Shown here: positions 9,836 to 17,350 of the stretch, in pieces
How positions within the stretch are numbered: the stretch's first letter is position 1
Layout of the letters: each line of letters starts with the position of its first letter
Origin: Limnohabitans sp. Rim11
GTDB taxonomy: Bacteria > Pseudomonadota > Gammaproteobacteria > Burkholderiales > Burkholderiaceae_C
Length of the DNA: 64,000 nt
NCBI RefSeq assembly: GCF_001269365.1
Contig: NZ_CXOM01000001.1
Span: 806,090 to 870,089 of the forward strand
Reading direction: 5' to 3'
The notes under the pieces: generated by a model
Databases searched by the model: none
What the model saw: the letters and a program-made list of their open reading frames with translations, nothing else
What the model was told of the DNA's origin: nothing
Position numbers and translations under genes: made by a program

Positions 9836-9972
9836 CGCACAGCTTGAAAGTTGATCGTTTGAATACAGGCCACATCGCAGGGTGCGATGGGTCAAACCAG
9901 ATGTCGTGGCCTTCGGGTTGCGGCTGCCTATCTGCGCGGGCTGTGCGCACTTTGGCCGCAAGGCCGTATTGA
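9832..9972 (+). CDS. possible 46-codon leader ORF between bchZ and pufB
   Basis: An ATG at 9832 overlaps the bchZ stop (ATGA) and opens 46 codons ([14 protein letters not shown]...) ending in TGA at 9970-9972, 11 nt before the pufB start. This is the position of pufQ in Rhodobacter, but no membrane segment or resemblance to PufQ is visible. It spans a UUCG-loop hairpin. It may be chance, a translational coupler, or a vestige. No function is assigned. Confidence 0.25.
   Translation: MTHSLKVDRLNTGHIAGCDGSNQMSWPSGCGCLSARAVRTLAARPY
9903..9924 (+). promoter_or_regulatory. UUCG-tetraloop hairpin upstream of pufB
   Basis: Nine consecutive pairs (four of them G-U) close a CC-UUCG-GG tetraloop at 9903-9924. 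A short GGCC-GCAA-GGCC hairpin follows at about 9954-9965, just before the pufB ribosome site. Such structures in puf leaders are known sites of RNA stabilisation. The core recurs almost unchanged after fliC (63524-63542). Confidence 0.4.
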
Positions 9973-9983
9973 AGGGAGCAAAT

Positions 9984-10127
9984 ATGTCGAATAAGGCATC
10001 CATTTCAGGACTGTCCGACGAAGAAGCTCAGGAGTTTCACCACTACTGGATGCAAGGTGCAGTGGGCTTTACGGCTGTGGCTGTATTGGCACACATCTTG
10101 GTTTGGGCGTGGCGACCCTGGTTCTAA
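9984..10127 (+). CDS. pufB: LH1 antenna beta polypeptide PufB
   Basis: A 47-aa single-span antenna polypeptide. It has a polar N-terminus with [15 protein letters not shown], a membrane helix [18 protein letters not shown], the bacteriochlorophyll-ligating His37 and the WRPWF C-terminus of LH1 beta. It pairs with PufA to form the ring around the reaction centre. The ATG at 9984 follows GAAGGGAGC; a longer frame from a GTG at 9882 is rejected because it adds 34 non-antenna residues. The gene before pufA on the strand is not pufA itself but an unassigned small membrane protein. Confidence 0.95.
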   Translation: MSNKASISGLSDEEAQEFHHYWMQGAVGFTAVAVLAHILVWAWRPWF

Positions 10128-10164
10128 GTTAGATATTTTTTCATCCGATTGAAGGAGAAACTTC

Positions 10165-10389
10165 ATGAGATCAACACCGTCACTCAACTCTGTGCAGTCA
10201 ACTGAGACTGAATCAAAGGCGTACTGGACCATCTTCATGGTGGGCTTTGCGTTTTTGTTTGTGCTGGTTCTTTTGGGAAATATTTTTGGCATTCATTGGC
10301 GAAATTATTTGCCCGGTGCTGAAGACGCAAAGAGCATGAGCCAAGGTGTGAAATCTGCGGTTTATACCTTCATGTCCCACATCATTTAG
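10165..10389 (+). CDS. single-span membrane protein inside puf operon, PufX-like candidate
   Basis: A 74-aa protein with a polar N-terminus, one membrane helix (about 21-44, [20 protein letters not shown]), then [13 protein letters not shown] and a short amphipathic tail ending SHII. AAGGAG precedes the ATG at good distance, so it is surely translated. It lies between pufB and pufA, which are normally adjacent. It lacks the mid-membrane His of antenna proteins, so it is probably not a third antenna chain. Its layout (one helix, LPxxE-like stretch, C-terminal helix ending in His plus hydrophobics) recalls PufX of Rhodobacter, which is encoded after pufM. A role in shaping the RC-LH1 ring is inference only; homology is unproven. 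Confidence 0.75.
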   Translation: MRSTPSLNSVQSTETESKAYWTIFMVGFAFLFVLVLLGNIFGIHWRNYLPGAEDAKSMSQGVKSAVYTFMSHII

Positions 10390-10399
10390 GAGATACATC

Positions 10400-10600
10400 A
10401 TGTGGCGAATTTGGCGACTTTTCGATCCCCTGCGAGCCATGGTGGTTCAAGGGATTTTCTTGTTTGGACTGGCAGCAATGATTCACCTCATTTTGCTCAG
10501 CACCAACAAATTTAATTGGTTAGACGGTGCAAAGAAACCTGTTGCAACATCGGCGCAAAACTCGCCAATGCCTGCTGCGGTTCCTGCTGCAAAGTCTTAA
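10400..10600 (+). CDS. pufA: LH1 antenna alpha polypeptide PufA
   Basis: A 66-aa antenna polypeptide. It begins [14 protein letters not shown], has one membrane helix with the bacteriochlorophyll ligand His29, and continues with [12 protein letters not shown], the LH1 alpha C-terminal signature. A further Ala/Pro-rich tail (about 45-66) is common in betaproteobacteria. TTTAGGAG precedes the start. It forms heterodimers with PufB. An intercistronic hairpin follows at 10619-10653. Confidence 0.95.
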   Translation: MWRIWRLFDPLRAMVVQGIFLFGLAAMIHLILLSTNKFNWLDGAKKPVATSAQNSPMPAAVPAAKS

Positions 10601-10618
10601 TCGGATTAAAGAAGTACG

Positions 10619-10653
10619 GGTGCTGTTTGTGTACATCCTGCGCAAATAGCACC
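10619..10653 (+). promoter_or_regulatory. pufA-pufL intercistronic stem-loop
   Basis: GGTGCTGTTTGTG (10619-10631) pairs with CGCAAATAGCACC (10641-10653) over 13 bp with two G-U pairs and a 9-nt loop. The position matches the known puf intercistronic hairpins that protect the pufBA segment from 3' decay and so set the antenna to reaction-centre ratio. There is no U-tract, so it is more likely an RNA stabiliser or processing site than a terminator. Confidence 0.75.
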
Positions 10654-10684
10654 TGATTGAGTTTTAAAAGCTGGAGACCGAACC

Positions 10685-11527
10685 ATGGCCATGCTGAACT
10701 TTGAGAAAAAATATCGCGTCCGAGGTGGAACCTTGGTGGGCGGGGATTTATTTGACTTTTGGGTCGGTCCTTTCTATGTGGGCTTCTTTGGAGTCACCAC
10801 CATCTTTTTTGCGTTCTTAGGAACGGCCATGATTTTGTGGGGCGCCTCGCAAGGACCTACTTGGAATCTGTGGCAAATTAACATTGCACCTCCAGACATC
10901 TCTTATGGTCTTGGCTTTGCCCCTTTGCTTGAGGGCGGCTTGTGGCAACTCATCACGGTATGTGCCTTGGGCGCCTTTGTCTCTTGGATGCTGCGCGAAG
11001 TTGAAATTTGTCGAAAGCTAGGCATGGGCTATCACGTGCCGTTTGCATTTGGCGTGGCGATCTTTGCTTATTTCACCTTGGTGGTCATCCGCCCTGTGTT
11101 GATGGGTGCATGGGGGCATGGTTTCCCTTATGGCATTTACAGCCACTTGGATTGGGTGTCTAACGTGGGTTATCAGTACCTGCACTTTCACTACAACCCC
11201 GCACACATGATTGCGGTGAGCTTCTTTTTTGCCAGCGTGTTTGCCTTGTCATTGCACGGTGGCTTGATTTTGTCTTCTACCAATCCTGCACCTGGCCAAA
11301 CCGTTCGCACGCCAGAGCATGAAGACACATTCTTCCGCGACATCATTGGTTATTCCATCGGTACCTTGGGCATTCACCGTTTGGGTTTGTTCTTGGCCTT
11401 GGCAGCCGTTCTCTTCAGCGCGCTGTGCATTGTGCTCAGCGGTCCGTTCTGGAGCAAAGGCTGGCCCGAATGGTGGAGCTGGTGGCTCAACCTTCCCATC
11501 TGGTCGCAGTGGCCGGTGACTAAATAA
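10685..11527 (+). CDS. pufL: photosynthetic reaction centre L subunit PufL
   Basis: A 280-aa type II reaction-centre subunit with five membrane helices. It has [24 protein letters not shown] at the N-terminus, [11 protein letters not shown] with chlorophyll-ligating histidines, and [22 protein letters not shown] for the special pair and iron/quinone ligands. It is of usual length. Starts at M1 or M3 are both possible; CTGGAGACC lies before the ATG at 10685. pufM follows after 14 nt. Confidence 0.97.
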   Translation: MAMLNFEKKYRVRGGTLVGGDLFDFWVGPFYVGFFGVTTIFFAFLGTAMILWGASQGPTWNLWQINIAPPDISYGLGFAPLLEGGLWQLITVCALGAFVSWMLREVEICRKLGMGYHVPFAFGVAIFAYFTLVVIRPVLMGAWGHGFPYGIYSHLDWVSNVGYQYLHFHYNPAHMIAVSFFFASVFALSLHGGLILSSTNPAPGQTVRTPEHEDTFFRDIIGYSIGTLGIHRLGLFLALAAVLFSALCIVLSGPFWSKGWPEWWSWWLNLPIWSQWPVTK

Positions 11528-11541
11528 ACAGGAGCGGAATC

Positions 11542-12519
11542 ATGGCGCAATATCAAAACCTGTTCACCACGGTTCAAGCCATTGGACCCGTTCACGACGG
11601 CGTGCCACTGGGCAAGGGCAACAGCCCACGTGTGGGTCAGCCCATGCTCAATTATTGGATTGGCAAAATTGGCAATGCACAACTCGGCCCCATTTACTTG
11701 GGCGGCTTGGGCATTGCATCGCTCATCTGTGGCTTGATTGCCTTTGTCACCATCGGCTTCAACATGTTGGCCTCGGTCAACTACGACCCCATTCAGTTTG
11801 TTCGCCAGCTTTTTTGGTTGGCCCTTGAGCCGCCACCCCCCAGCTACGGTTTGCAAATTCCACCGCTGAATCAGGGTGGTTGGTGGCTGATCACGGGTAT
11901 TTTCCTCACGGCTTCCTTGTTCTTCTGGTGGGCACGCACTTATCGTCGTGCCCGTGAACTCGGCATGGGCACTCACATTGCTTGGGCCTTTGCAGCAGCC
12001 ATTTGGTTGTACCTGGTCTTGGGTTTGTTCCGTCCTATCTTGATGGGCTCATGGGGTGAAGCCGTTCCTTATGGCATCTTCCCGCACCTTGATTGGACGG
12101 CCGCTTTCTCATTGAGATATGGCAACCTGTTCTACAACCCGTTCCATGCGCTGTCGATTGTGTTCTTGTATGGCTCTGCCTTGTTGTTTGCCATGCACGG
12201 CGCCACCATTTTGGCGGTGACACGCTTTGGCGGTGAACGCGAGATTGAGCAAATTACCGATCGCGGAACAGCTTCTGAGCGCGCTGCATTGTTCTGGCGT
12301 TGGACCATGGGCTTTAACGCCACGATGGAATCGATTCACCGTTGGGCTTGGTGGTTTGCGGTGTTGTGTCCTATTACCGGCGGTATTGGTATTTTGTTGA
12401 CCGGTACCGTGGTGGACAACTGGTACTTGTGGGCCATCAAGCATGGCGTAGCACCACCTTACCCAGAGGTTTTCCCTGCGGTGATGGATCCTTCTTTGGC
12501 GACAGGAGTTAAGCCATGA
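11542..12519 (+). CDS. pufM: photosynthetic reaction centre M subunit PufM
   Basis: A 325-aa type II reaction-centre subunit with five membrane helices, partner of PufL in binding the special pair, accessory pigments, the iron and the quinones. Conserved parts include [40 protein letters not shown] and [13 protein letters not shown] with the iron-ligand His. An AGGAGCGG precedes the start. The stop overlaps the pufC start (ATGA). Confidence 0.97.
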   Translation: MAQYQNLFTTVQAIGPVHDGVPLGKGNSPRVGQPMLNYWIGKIGNAQLGPIYLGGLGIASLICGLIAFVTIGFNMLASVNYDPIQFVRQLFWLALEPPPPSYGLQIPPLNQGGWWLITGIFLTASLFFWWARTYRRARELGMGTHIAWAFAAAIWLYLVLGLFRPILMGSWGEAVPYGIFPHLDWTAAFSLRYGNLFYNPFHALSIVFLYGSALLFAMHGATILAVTRFGGEREIEQITDRGTASERAALFWRWTMGFNATMESIHRWAWWFAVLCPITGGIGILLTGTVVDNWYLWAIKHGVAPPYPEVFPAVMDPSLATGVKP

Positions 12520-13580
12520 ATCATTCAATGACAACAGGCTCAAAAGTATTGAGCAGGGGCTTTCATGGCTTGCTGCTTATCTTGGTGGCCATGCTTTTAT
12601 CTGCCTGTGAAAAACCCGTGCAGGAATCTGTGCAACGCGGCTTTCGCGGTACAGGTATGGTGCAAATTTATAGCCCTAGCACCGTCGAAGAAAATGCAGA
12701 AAAGAACACACCACCGTTTGCGTTGCCTGCAGGTGATCCATCCGGTCCTAAGGCTTCCCAAGTTTATAAAAATGTGAAGTTGTTGGGCGATTTGAGCGTG
12801 GGTCAATTCACGCGCTTGATGGTTTCTATGACCACTTGGGTGGCACCTACGGAAGGCTGTACTTACTGTCACAACCCCGTTAATTTTGCGGAAGACACCA
12901 AGTACACCAAAGTGGTGGCGCGTCGCATGATTGAAATGACCCGCCACATCAACAAAGATTGGCAACCCCACGTTAGCACCACAGGCGTGACATGTCACAC
13001 GTGCCACCGCGGTCAAGCCATTCCTCAAGAGATTTGGTTCAAAGCCAATCACCAGCCTTATGGCTCCAACTTCATGGGCGACAAAGCAGGTCAGAACGAG
13101 CCTTCTAAAGTGGTGAACTTGAGTTCATTGCCCAATGACCCGTTCACACCATTTTTGTTGGGCAAAGAAAACATTCGCGTGGGTGCCACCACAGCCTTAC
13201 CGGCTGGCAATGTGCAGTCCATCAAACAAGCCGAGTGGACTTATGGCTTGATGACGCACATGTCGACATCCTTGGGCGTCAACTGTACGTATTGCCACAA
13301 CACCCAATCCTTTACCAACTGGAAGGGGAACCCGCCACAGCGCGTGACGGCTTGGTACGGTATTCGCATGGCACGTGATTTGAATTTGGCTTACATGGAG
13401 CCTTTGACAGACACTTTCCCCGCGCATCGCAAGGGCGAAACGGGTGACGTTGCCAAAGTCAATTGCGCCACTTGCCACCAAGGTGCCTACAAGCCCTTGA
13501 ATGGCGCCAAGATGGCCAAAGACTTTCCTGAATTAGGTGGGCAAGCAGACGCTGCGCCCACCACGGTTGCTGCCAAGTAA
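12516..13580 (+). CDS. pufC: reaction-centre tetraheme cytochrome c subunit PufC
   Basis: A 354-aa lipoprotein with signal peptide and lipobox LLSAC (Cys31), so it is anchored on the periplasmic face. Four CxxCH heme sites lie at residues 115-119, 160-164, 257-261 and 317-321, arranged as two pairs. It donates electrons to the photo-oxidised special pair. Coupled to pufM by ATGA. The Rhodobacter type lacks this subunit, so its presence with LH1 and the PufX-like gene is a notable combination. Confidence 0.96.
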   Translation: MNHSMTTGSKVLSRGFHGLLLILVAMLLSACEKPVQESVQRGFRGTGMVQIYSPSTVEENAEKNTPPFALPAGDPSGPKASQVYKNVKLLGDLSVGQFTRLMVSMTTWVAPTEGCTYCHNPVNFAEDTKYTKVVARRMIEMTRHINKDWQPHVSTTGVTCHTCHRGQAIPQEIWFKANHQPYGSNFMGDKAGQNEPSKVVNLSSLPNDPFTPFLLGKENIRVGATTALPAGNVQSIKQAEWTYGLMTHMSTSLGVNCTYCHNTQSFTNWKGNPPQRVTAWYGIRMARDLNLAYMEPLTDTFPAHRKGETGDVAKVNCATCHQGAYKPLNGAKMAKDFPELGGQADAAPTTVAAK

Positions 13581-13587
13581 AGCAACC
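13565..13587 (+). terminator. stem-loop across pufC stop codon
   Basis: GGTTGCT (13565-13571) pairs perfectly with AGCAACC (13581-13587) around the pufC stop codon. There is no following T-run, so complete termination is unlikely. It may stabilise the 3' end of puf mRNA or limit read-through into crtA, 17 nt downstream. Confidence 0.4.
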
Positions 13588-13604
13588 CCCACACCATCGC
13601 CACT

Positions 13605-14417
13605 ATGACCACGCTTGATCTTGTCAATACAGACGTATCAGGCGTGGTGGTGGTCGTTTTGGTGGACTATTTGCGTCAGTACCGCAGTTGGGGATGGATG
13701 CGCCTTGTGGCGGGTCCGGCTGCCATCAAGCAGGTGCCCGGTTTGTTGTTTGCCAAAGTGATGGGCAGTGGTCATGGCGGTGGTTTTAGCATTCGCCCCA
13801 GTCCTTCGCACCAAGGTGTGATTTGCCGCTTTAGAAACGTCGACTCTGCACTCAAATTTTTGCAAGGCCCCCATGTGAGTGGCATGCGAGAAAAAGCGCG
13901 TGAAAGTTGGTGCGGTCTGTTGGCCGTGACATCGGCTCGCGGCTCCTGGGATCAATCAAGTTGGCCCTTGACCGATGAGTTCAGTCGCAAGTATGGCGAT
14001 GTGTTGTCACCCAACAAAGAACAGCCTTTGGCCGTGATTACCCGTGCCAGCATCGTGCCCTCTAAGACCATGTCTTTTTGGCGGTATGCGCCCGCTGCAC
14101 AAGCTGATTTAAAAGACTCAAAAGGCTGTTTGTTGTCAATGGGCTTGGGTGAGATTCCGCTGGTGAGGCAATGCACTTTCAGCCTTTGGAAAGACAAATC
14201 GGCCATGCGCGATTACGCCTTCCAAGGTGCGCACCAAACGGCCATCACTGCGGCCTACCGCAATGATTTCTTTTCAGAATCCATGTTCGTGCATTTGCAA
14301 GTGCTGGGGATGAGCGGCCATTGGATGGGACAAGACTTTGGCGATGACTTGGCTTTGAACCAGTCTTCAGCCAATGGGTCATCCCATGTTCAAGACAAAG
14401 AGGTGGCGCATGTCTAA
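13605..14417 (+). CDS. crtA: spheroidene monooxygenase CrtA
   Basis: A 270-aa protein of the CrtA family, which converts spheroidene to spheroidenone (2-oxo group) under oxygen. Family features visible are LLFAKVMGSGHGGGFSIRPSPS, REKARESWCGLLAVTSARGSW and PLAVITRASI. The start (ATG at 13605) has no good ribosome site and the first 15 residues are poorly conserved. It overlaps crtD by 8 nt. Its presence predicts keto-carotenoids in aerobic cells. Confidence 0.88.
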   Translation: MTTLDLVNTDVSGVVVVVLVDYLRQYRSWGWMRLVAGPAAIKQVPGLLFAKVMGSGHGGGFSIRPSPSHQGVICRFRNVDSALKFLQGPHVSGMREKARESWCGLLAVTSARGSWDQSSWPLTDEFSRKYGDVLSPNKEQPLAVITRASIVPSKTMSFWRYAPAAQADLKDSKGCLLSMGLGEIPLVRQCTFSLWKDKSAMRDYAFQGAHQTAITAAYRNDFFSESMFVHLQVLGMSGHWMGQDFGDDLALNQSSANGSSHVQDKEVAHV

Positions 14418-15942
14418 GCGGCGTGTGGTCATCATTGGTGCAGGCATGGGTGGCCTGACCAGTGCTTTGCGCTTGTCGCATCATGGCTATGACGTCACGG
14501 TGTTAGAAGCTGCATCCGTACCAGGCGGCAAGGTGCACACCCGAGAAGTAGCGGGTGCCAAAATTGACAGTGGCCCCACCGTCTTCACCATGCGTTGGGT
14601 CTTTGAAGAGCTCTTTCAAGAAGTCGGCAGCAGTCTGTCACAAGAACTCACGCTGACACCTTTGACTGTGTTGGCTAGACACTTCTGGCCCGACGGTAGT
14701 GCCTTAGATTTATCTGCCAACGCGCAAGAGAGCGAAGCCAATATAGAGAAATGGTCTAGCCCTTCGGAAGCCTTGTTGTTCAGGAAGTTTTGTCAAACAG
14801 CACAAGACACCTACAACAGCTTAGAAGGCCCCGTTATTCGATCGCCTCGCCCCAATATGTTGTCGCTCATGGGCAGTTTGGGTCCGCGCGGTTTGGGGCA
14901 GTTGGCACAGTTGGGTCCCATGCGAACGCTTTGGCAGCAAATGTGTTTGCAATTTAAAGATGAGCGTTTGCGTCAGTTGTTTGCGCGGTATGCCACCTAT
15001 TGTGGTTCGTCCCCTTGGGAGGCGCCCGCCACGTTGTTGTTGATCGCGCAAGTTGAAATGGCAGGCGTTTGGTCAGCCAAAGGTGGCATGACCGCATTGT
15101 CCAATGCCTTGATGCGTTTGTCCCAAGCACGCGGTGCCGAATTTAAATTCAACGCGCCTTGCCAACAAATTTTGCAAACGCAGGGTCGTGTCTCAGGCGT
15201 GAAGTTGAGCACAGGCGAAGTCATTCCCGCAGATGCGGTGGTTTTCAATGGCGATGCATCCGCATTGCGCGAGGGCTTGCTGTCAGATGATGTGCGGCAG
15301 GCTGTGCCAAGCAAAGCGCCTCCGCGCTCGCTGTCAGCTTTGACTTGGTCGGTGTATGCCAAAGCGCAAGGCGTTGAGTTGGATCGTCACAACGTCTTTT
15401 TCCATGCCAATTATTCCAGCGAGTTTGAAGACATCTTCAAGCATCGCCAATTGCCACATCAACCGACTGTCTATGTGTGTGCACAAGATCAGCCAGGTCA
15501 TGTTTCTCAAGATGAACCGCAGCGACTGCTTTGTTTGGTCAATGCACCCGCCGTGGGCGATTCGAACGTGTTGAATGAGGAGGCCTTAGCCCAATGTCAA
15601 ACAGAAAGCTTCCAACACCTAGAGCGGTTGGGTTTGAAACTGGAAATTACGCCTTTCAACACGGTGCGGACCAGTCCCACGGAATTTCATCAGCGCTTTC
15701 CGGCATCGGCGGGCGCGCTGTATGGGCAGGCAACACACGGATGGACCAGCCTGTTCTCTCGTCCTGGATCGAAAACGCCCCTGCCGGGCCTGTTTCTGGC
15801 CGGGGGCAGCGTGCACCCGGGACCTGGCGTACCCATGGCAGCGATGTCCGGACGATTGGCGGCAGAGGCACTTATGGCCAGCCACAGTTTGACCAAGTTG
15901 TTCCCCCAAACGGCTACCTCTGGTGGTACATCGATGCGATGA
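14410..15942 (+). CDS. crtD: methoxyneurosporene (1-hydroxycarotenoid 3,4-) desaturase CrtD
   Basis: A 510-aa FAD-dependent carotenoid desaturase. The Rossmann motif VVIIGAGMGGLTSALRLS is near the N-terminus, and the C-terminal FAD motif is LPGLFLAGGSVHPGPGVPMA. It introduces the 3,4 double bond in hydroxy carotenoids. The start chosen is the ATG at 14410, after AGAGGTGGCGC and overlapping the crtA stop. The last 21 residues (after MAASG...LMASHS) are variable and overlap an open crtC frame. Confidence 0.92.
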   Translation: MSKRRVVIIGAGMGGLTSALRLSHHGYDVTVLEAASVPGGKVHTREVAGAKIDSGPTVFTMRWVFEELFQEVGSSLSQELTLTPLTVLARHFWPDGSALDLSANAQESEANIEKWSSPSEALLFRKFCQTAQDTYNSLEGPVIRSPRPNMLSLMGSLGPRGLGQLAQLGPMRTLWQQMCLQFKDERLRQLFARYATYCGSSPWEAPATLLLIAQVEMAGVWSAKGGMTALSNALMRLSQARGAEFKFNAPCQQILQTQGRVSGVKLSTGEVIPADAVVFNGDASALREGLLSDDVRQAVPSKAPPRSLSALTWSVYAKAQGVELDRHNVFFHANYSSEFEDIFKHRQLPHQPTVYVCAQDQPGHVSQDEPQRLLCLVNAPAVGDSNVLNEEALAQCQTESFQHLERLGLKLEITPFNTVRTSPTEFHQRFPASAGALYGQATHGWTSLFSRPGSKTPLPGLFLAGGSVHPGPGVPMAAMSGRLAAEALMASHSLTKLFPQTATSGGTSMR

Positions 15943-16802
15943 GTGACGATGGACAACACGGTATGACGCTCATCGCATTTGTGGGAAGTGTGTTCTCACC
16001 CTATTACGCATGGGCGCGGCGCTCAGGCCAGGCCGATCCTGAAAATCATTGCGCCTTGAATGTCGCCATTTACAGCAAAGGTGCCAGTCGCTGGGCCATG
16101 ACCGAGCGCGGCAGAAATAGTTGCAGCAGAGACAAAAATGAATTTGTCATCGGCCCCAGTTACATCACGTGGGACGGCGATTCTCTGCACATTGAAATCA
16201 ATGAAATTTCAACCCCTTGGCTCAAAAATATCCAAGGTGAAATCCGAGTGTGGCCCGAACAGATGTTTAACTTTTCTGTCCCCATCGATCAACAGGGCTC
16301 ACACCGTTGGGGGCCACTGGCGCCTTCAGCCAGGGTCGAGGTCAATTTGACCGAACCCAATTTGAGCTGGAAGGGTCAGGCCTATCTGGATTCCAACGAA
16401 GGCGATGAACCCATCACGGAAGCATTTCATGTCTGGAATTGGTCGCGCGCCAAGATGAAAGACAACAGCAGTTTGGTGTTCTACGACATGGCTTGGCCGG
16501 GACAAGAAGACAAGTTGTTGTCGCTTCGTTTTACGCCCCAAGGACAAGTTGAGCCTCTACCTGCTGCACCCATTCAAACCATGCACAAAACAGCTTGGCA
16601 AATTGGCAGACGCATGCGCAGTGATGGGCCTGTTGAGCTTCATGAACAACTCGAAGACACGCCTTTTTACCAACGTGCATTGTTGAAGTTTTCGTATGCC
16701 GGCGAAAAGCTTTTGGCTTTTCACGAGACCTTGTCGGTGCCTCGATTGTTGTCGCCTGTGGTGCAGGCGATGCTCCCATTTCGAATGCCAAGGAGAGCTT
16801 GA
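15939..16802 (+). CDS. crtC: hydroxyneurosporene synthase (carotenoid 1,2-hydratase) CrtC
   Basis: CrtC hydrates the terminal double bond of neurosporene/lycopene. Conserved parts are TLIAFVGSVFSPYYAWARR, HCALNVAIYSK and RHWNWSR-like AFHVWNWSRAKMKDN. The ATG at 15939 overlaps the crtD stop (ATGA) and gives 287 aa, close to the Rhodobacter enzyme. However, the frame stays open upstream to an ATG at 15741 (353 aa) or 15594 (402 aa, with GAGGAGG upstream), and the codons just before 15939 read FDQVVPPNGYLWWYIDAMSDDG, which resembles the N-terminus of longer CrtC proteins. The start is therefore uncertain. Confidence 0.88.
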   Translation: MSDDGQHGMTLIAFVGSVFSPYYAWARRSGQADPENHCALNVAIYSKGASRWAMTERGRNSCSRDKNEFVIGPSYITWDGDSLHIEINEISTPWLKNIQGEIRVWPEQMFNFSVPIDQQGSHRWGPLAPSARVEVNLTEPNLSWKGQAYLDSNEGDEPITEAFHVWNWSRAKMKDNSSLVFYDMAWPGQEDKLLSLRFTPQGQVEPLPAAPIQTMHKTAWQIGRRMRSDGPVELHEQLEDTPFYQRALLKFSYAGEKLLAFHETLSVPRLLSPVVQAMLPFRMPRRA

Positions 16803-16927
16803 GTGTTGAACTCGCTTTTCCGTCATTCAATCACGCTGCTTTTGCAACGTGATGTTCCGAATTCTGGGTCAACCGACCCTGAATACCCTCGTGCGGGTTG
16901 TGCACGTCTTCCTCCTAGGAGAATGCT

Positions 16928-17077
16928 ATGTCATCTGACAAAGTAGGGCCCAGCGGTTTGACCGAGGCCGAATCAGAAGAGATTCACCGTAATCTCATCC
17001 AAGGCACACAGATTTTCGGCATGATTGCCGCATTTGCTCATCTGTTGGCCTATATCTATTCACCCTGGCTTAAGTAA
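16928..17077 (+). CDS. pucB: LH2 antenna beta polypeptide PucB
   Basis: A 49-aa single-span antenna protein, MSSDKVGPSGLTEAESEEIH at the N-terminus, helix with AAFAHLLAYIYSPWLK at the end. The His in AFAH ligates the B850/B820-type pigment, and an upstream His (EEIHRN) is the conserved beta-chain one. TAGGAG lies before the ATG. It pairs with PucA, whose gene begins 9 nt downstream. The 125-bp spacer after crtC shows no PpsR palindrome. Confidence 0.92.
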   Translation: MSSDKVGPSGLTEAESEEIHRNLIQGTQIFGMIAAFAHLLAYIYSPWLK

Positions 17078-17086
17078 GGAGACACC

Positions 17087-17284
17087 ATGATTTACGCAAA
17101 AATGTGGACCGTGGTCAAACCTTCAGTCGGTATTCCAGTGTTCATTGCTGCTGTGGCGATTGCCTCATTCAGCGTGCACTTGGCGCTGACGCTTAACACC
17201 ACTTGGGTGAAAGGCTTTTTGAATGGCGGTGCAGGTAAAGTCGTCGCGGCGGCACCTGCAGCAGAACCTGCTGTTAAAAAGTAA
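17087..17284 (+). CDS. pucA: LH2 antenna alpha polypeptide PucA, Phe44-Leu45 type
   Basis: A 65-aa antenna polypeptide, MIYAKMWTVVKPSVGIPVF, with the pigment ligand His31, TTWVKGFLNGG and an Ala-rich tail. It aligns without gaps to the remembered Rps. acidophila alpha chain through residue 48. Residues 44-45 are Phe-Leu, where B800-850 complexes have Tyr-Trp hydrogen-bonding the 3-acetyl groups; Phe-Leu is the signature of B800-820 (LH3). AAGGAGACACC precedes the start. Ends before a strong hairpin. Confidence 0.93.
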   Translation: MIYAKMWTVVKPSVGIPVFIAAVAIASFSVHLALTLNTTWVKGFLNGGAGKVVAAAPAAEPAVKK

Positions 17285-17305
17285 CGGGGTGATTCCCGAC
17301 GAAAG

Positions 17306-17329
17306 ACCAAGCGCTTTACCGCGCTTGGT
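17306..17329 (+). terminator. pucA-pucC intercistronic hairpin, partial terminator
   Basis: ACCAAGCGC (17306-17314) pairs perfectly with GCGCTTGGT (17321-17329), loop TTTACC, followed by ACTTTCTTTTGATTTTTT. The stem and T-rich run fit a rho-independent terminator that partly separates abundant pucBA mRNA from pucC, as in other puc operons. Confidence 0.75.
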
Positions 17330-17350
17330 ACTTTCTTTTGATTTTTTCAA

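Noticed and set aside
9882..9983. GTG-initiated N-terminal extension of pufB by 34 residues
   Set aside because: It runs through a non-coding hairpin region, adds residues unlike any LH1 beta chain, and the ATG at 9984 has a good ribosome site.
11374..11976. 200-codon open frame antisense to pufL-pufM
   Set aside because: It is the shadow of two strongly conserved genes on the other strand and resembles no known protein.
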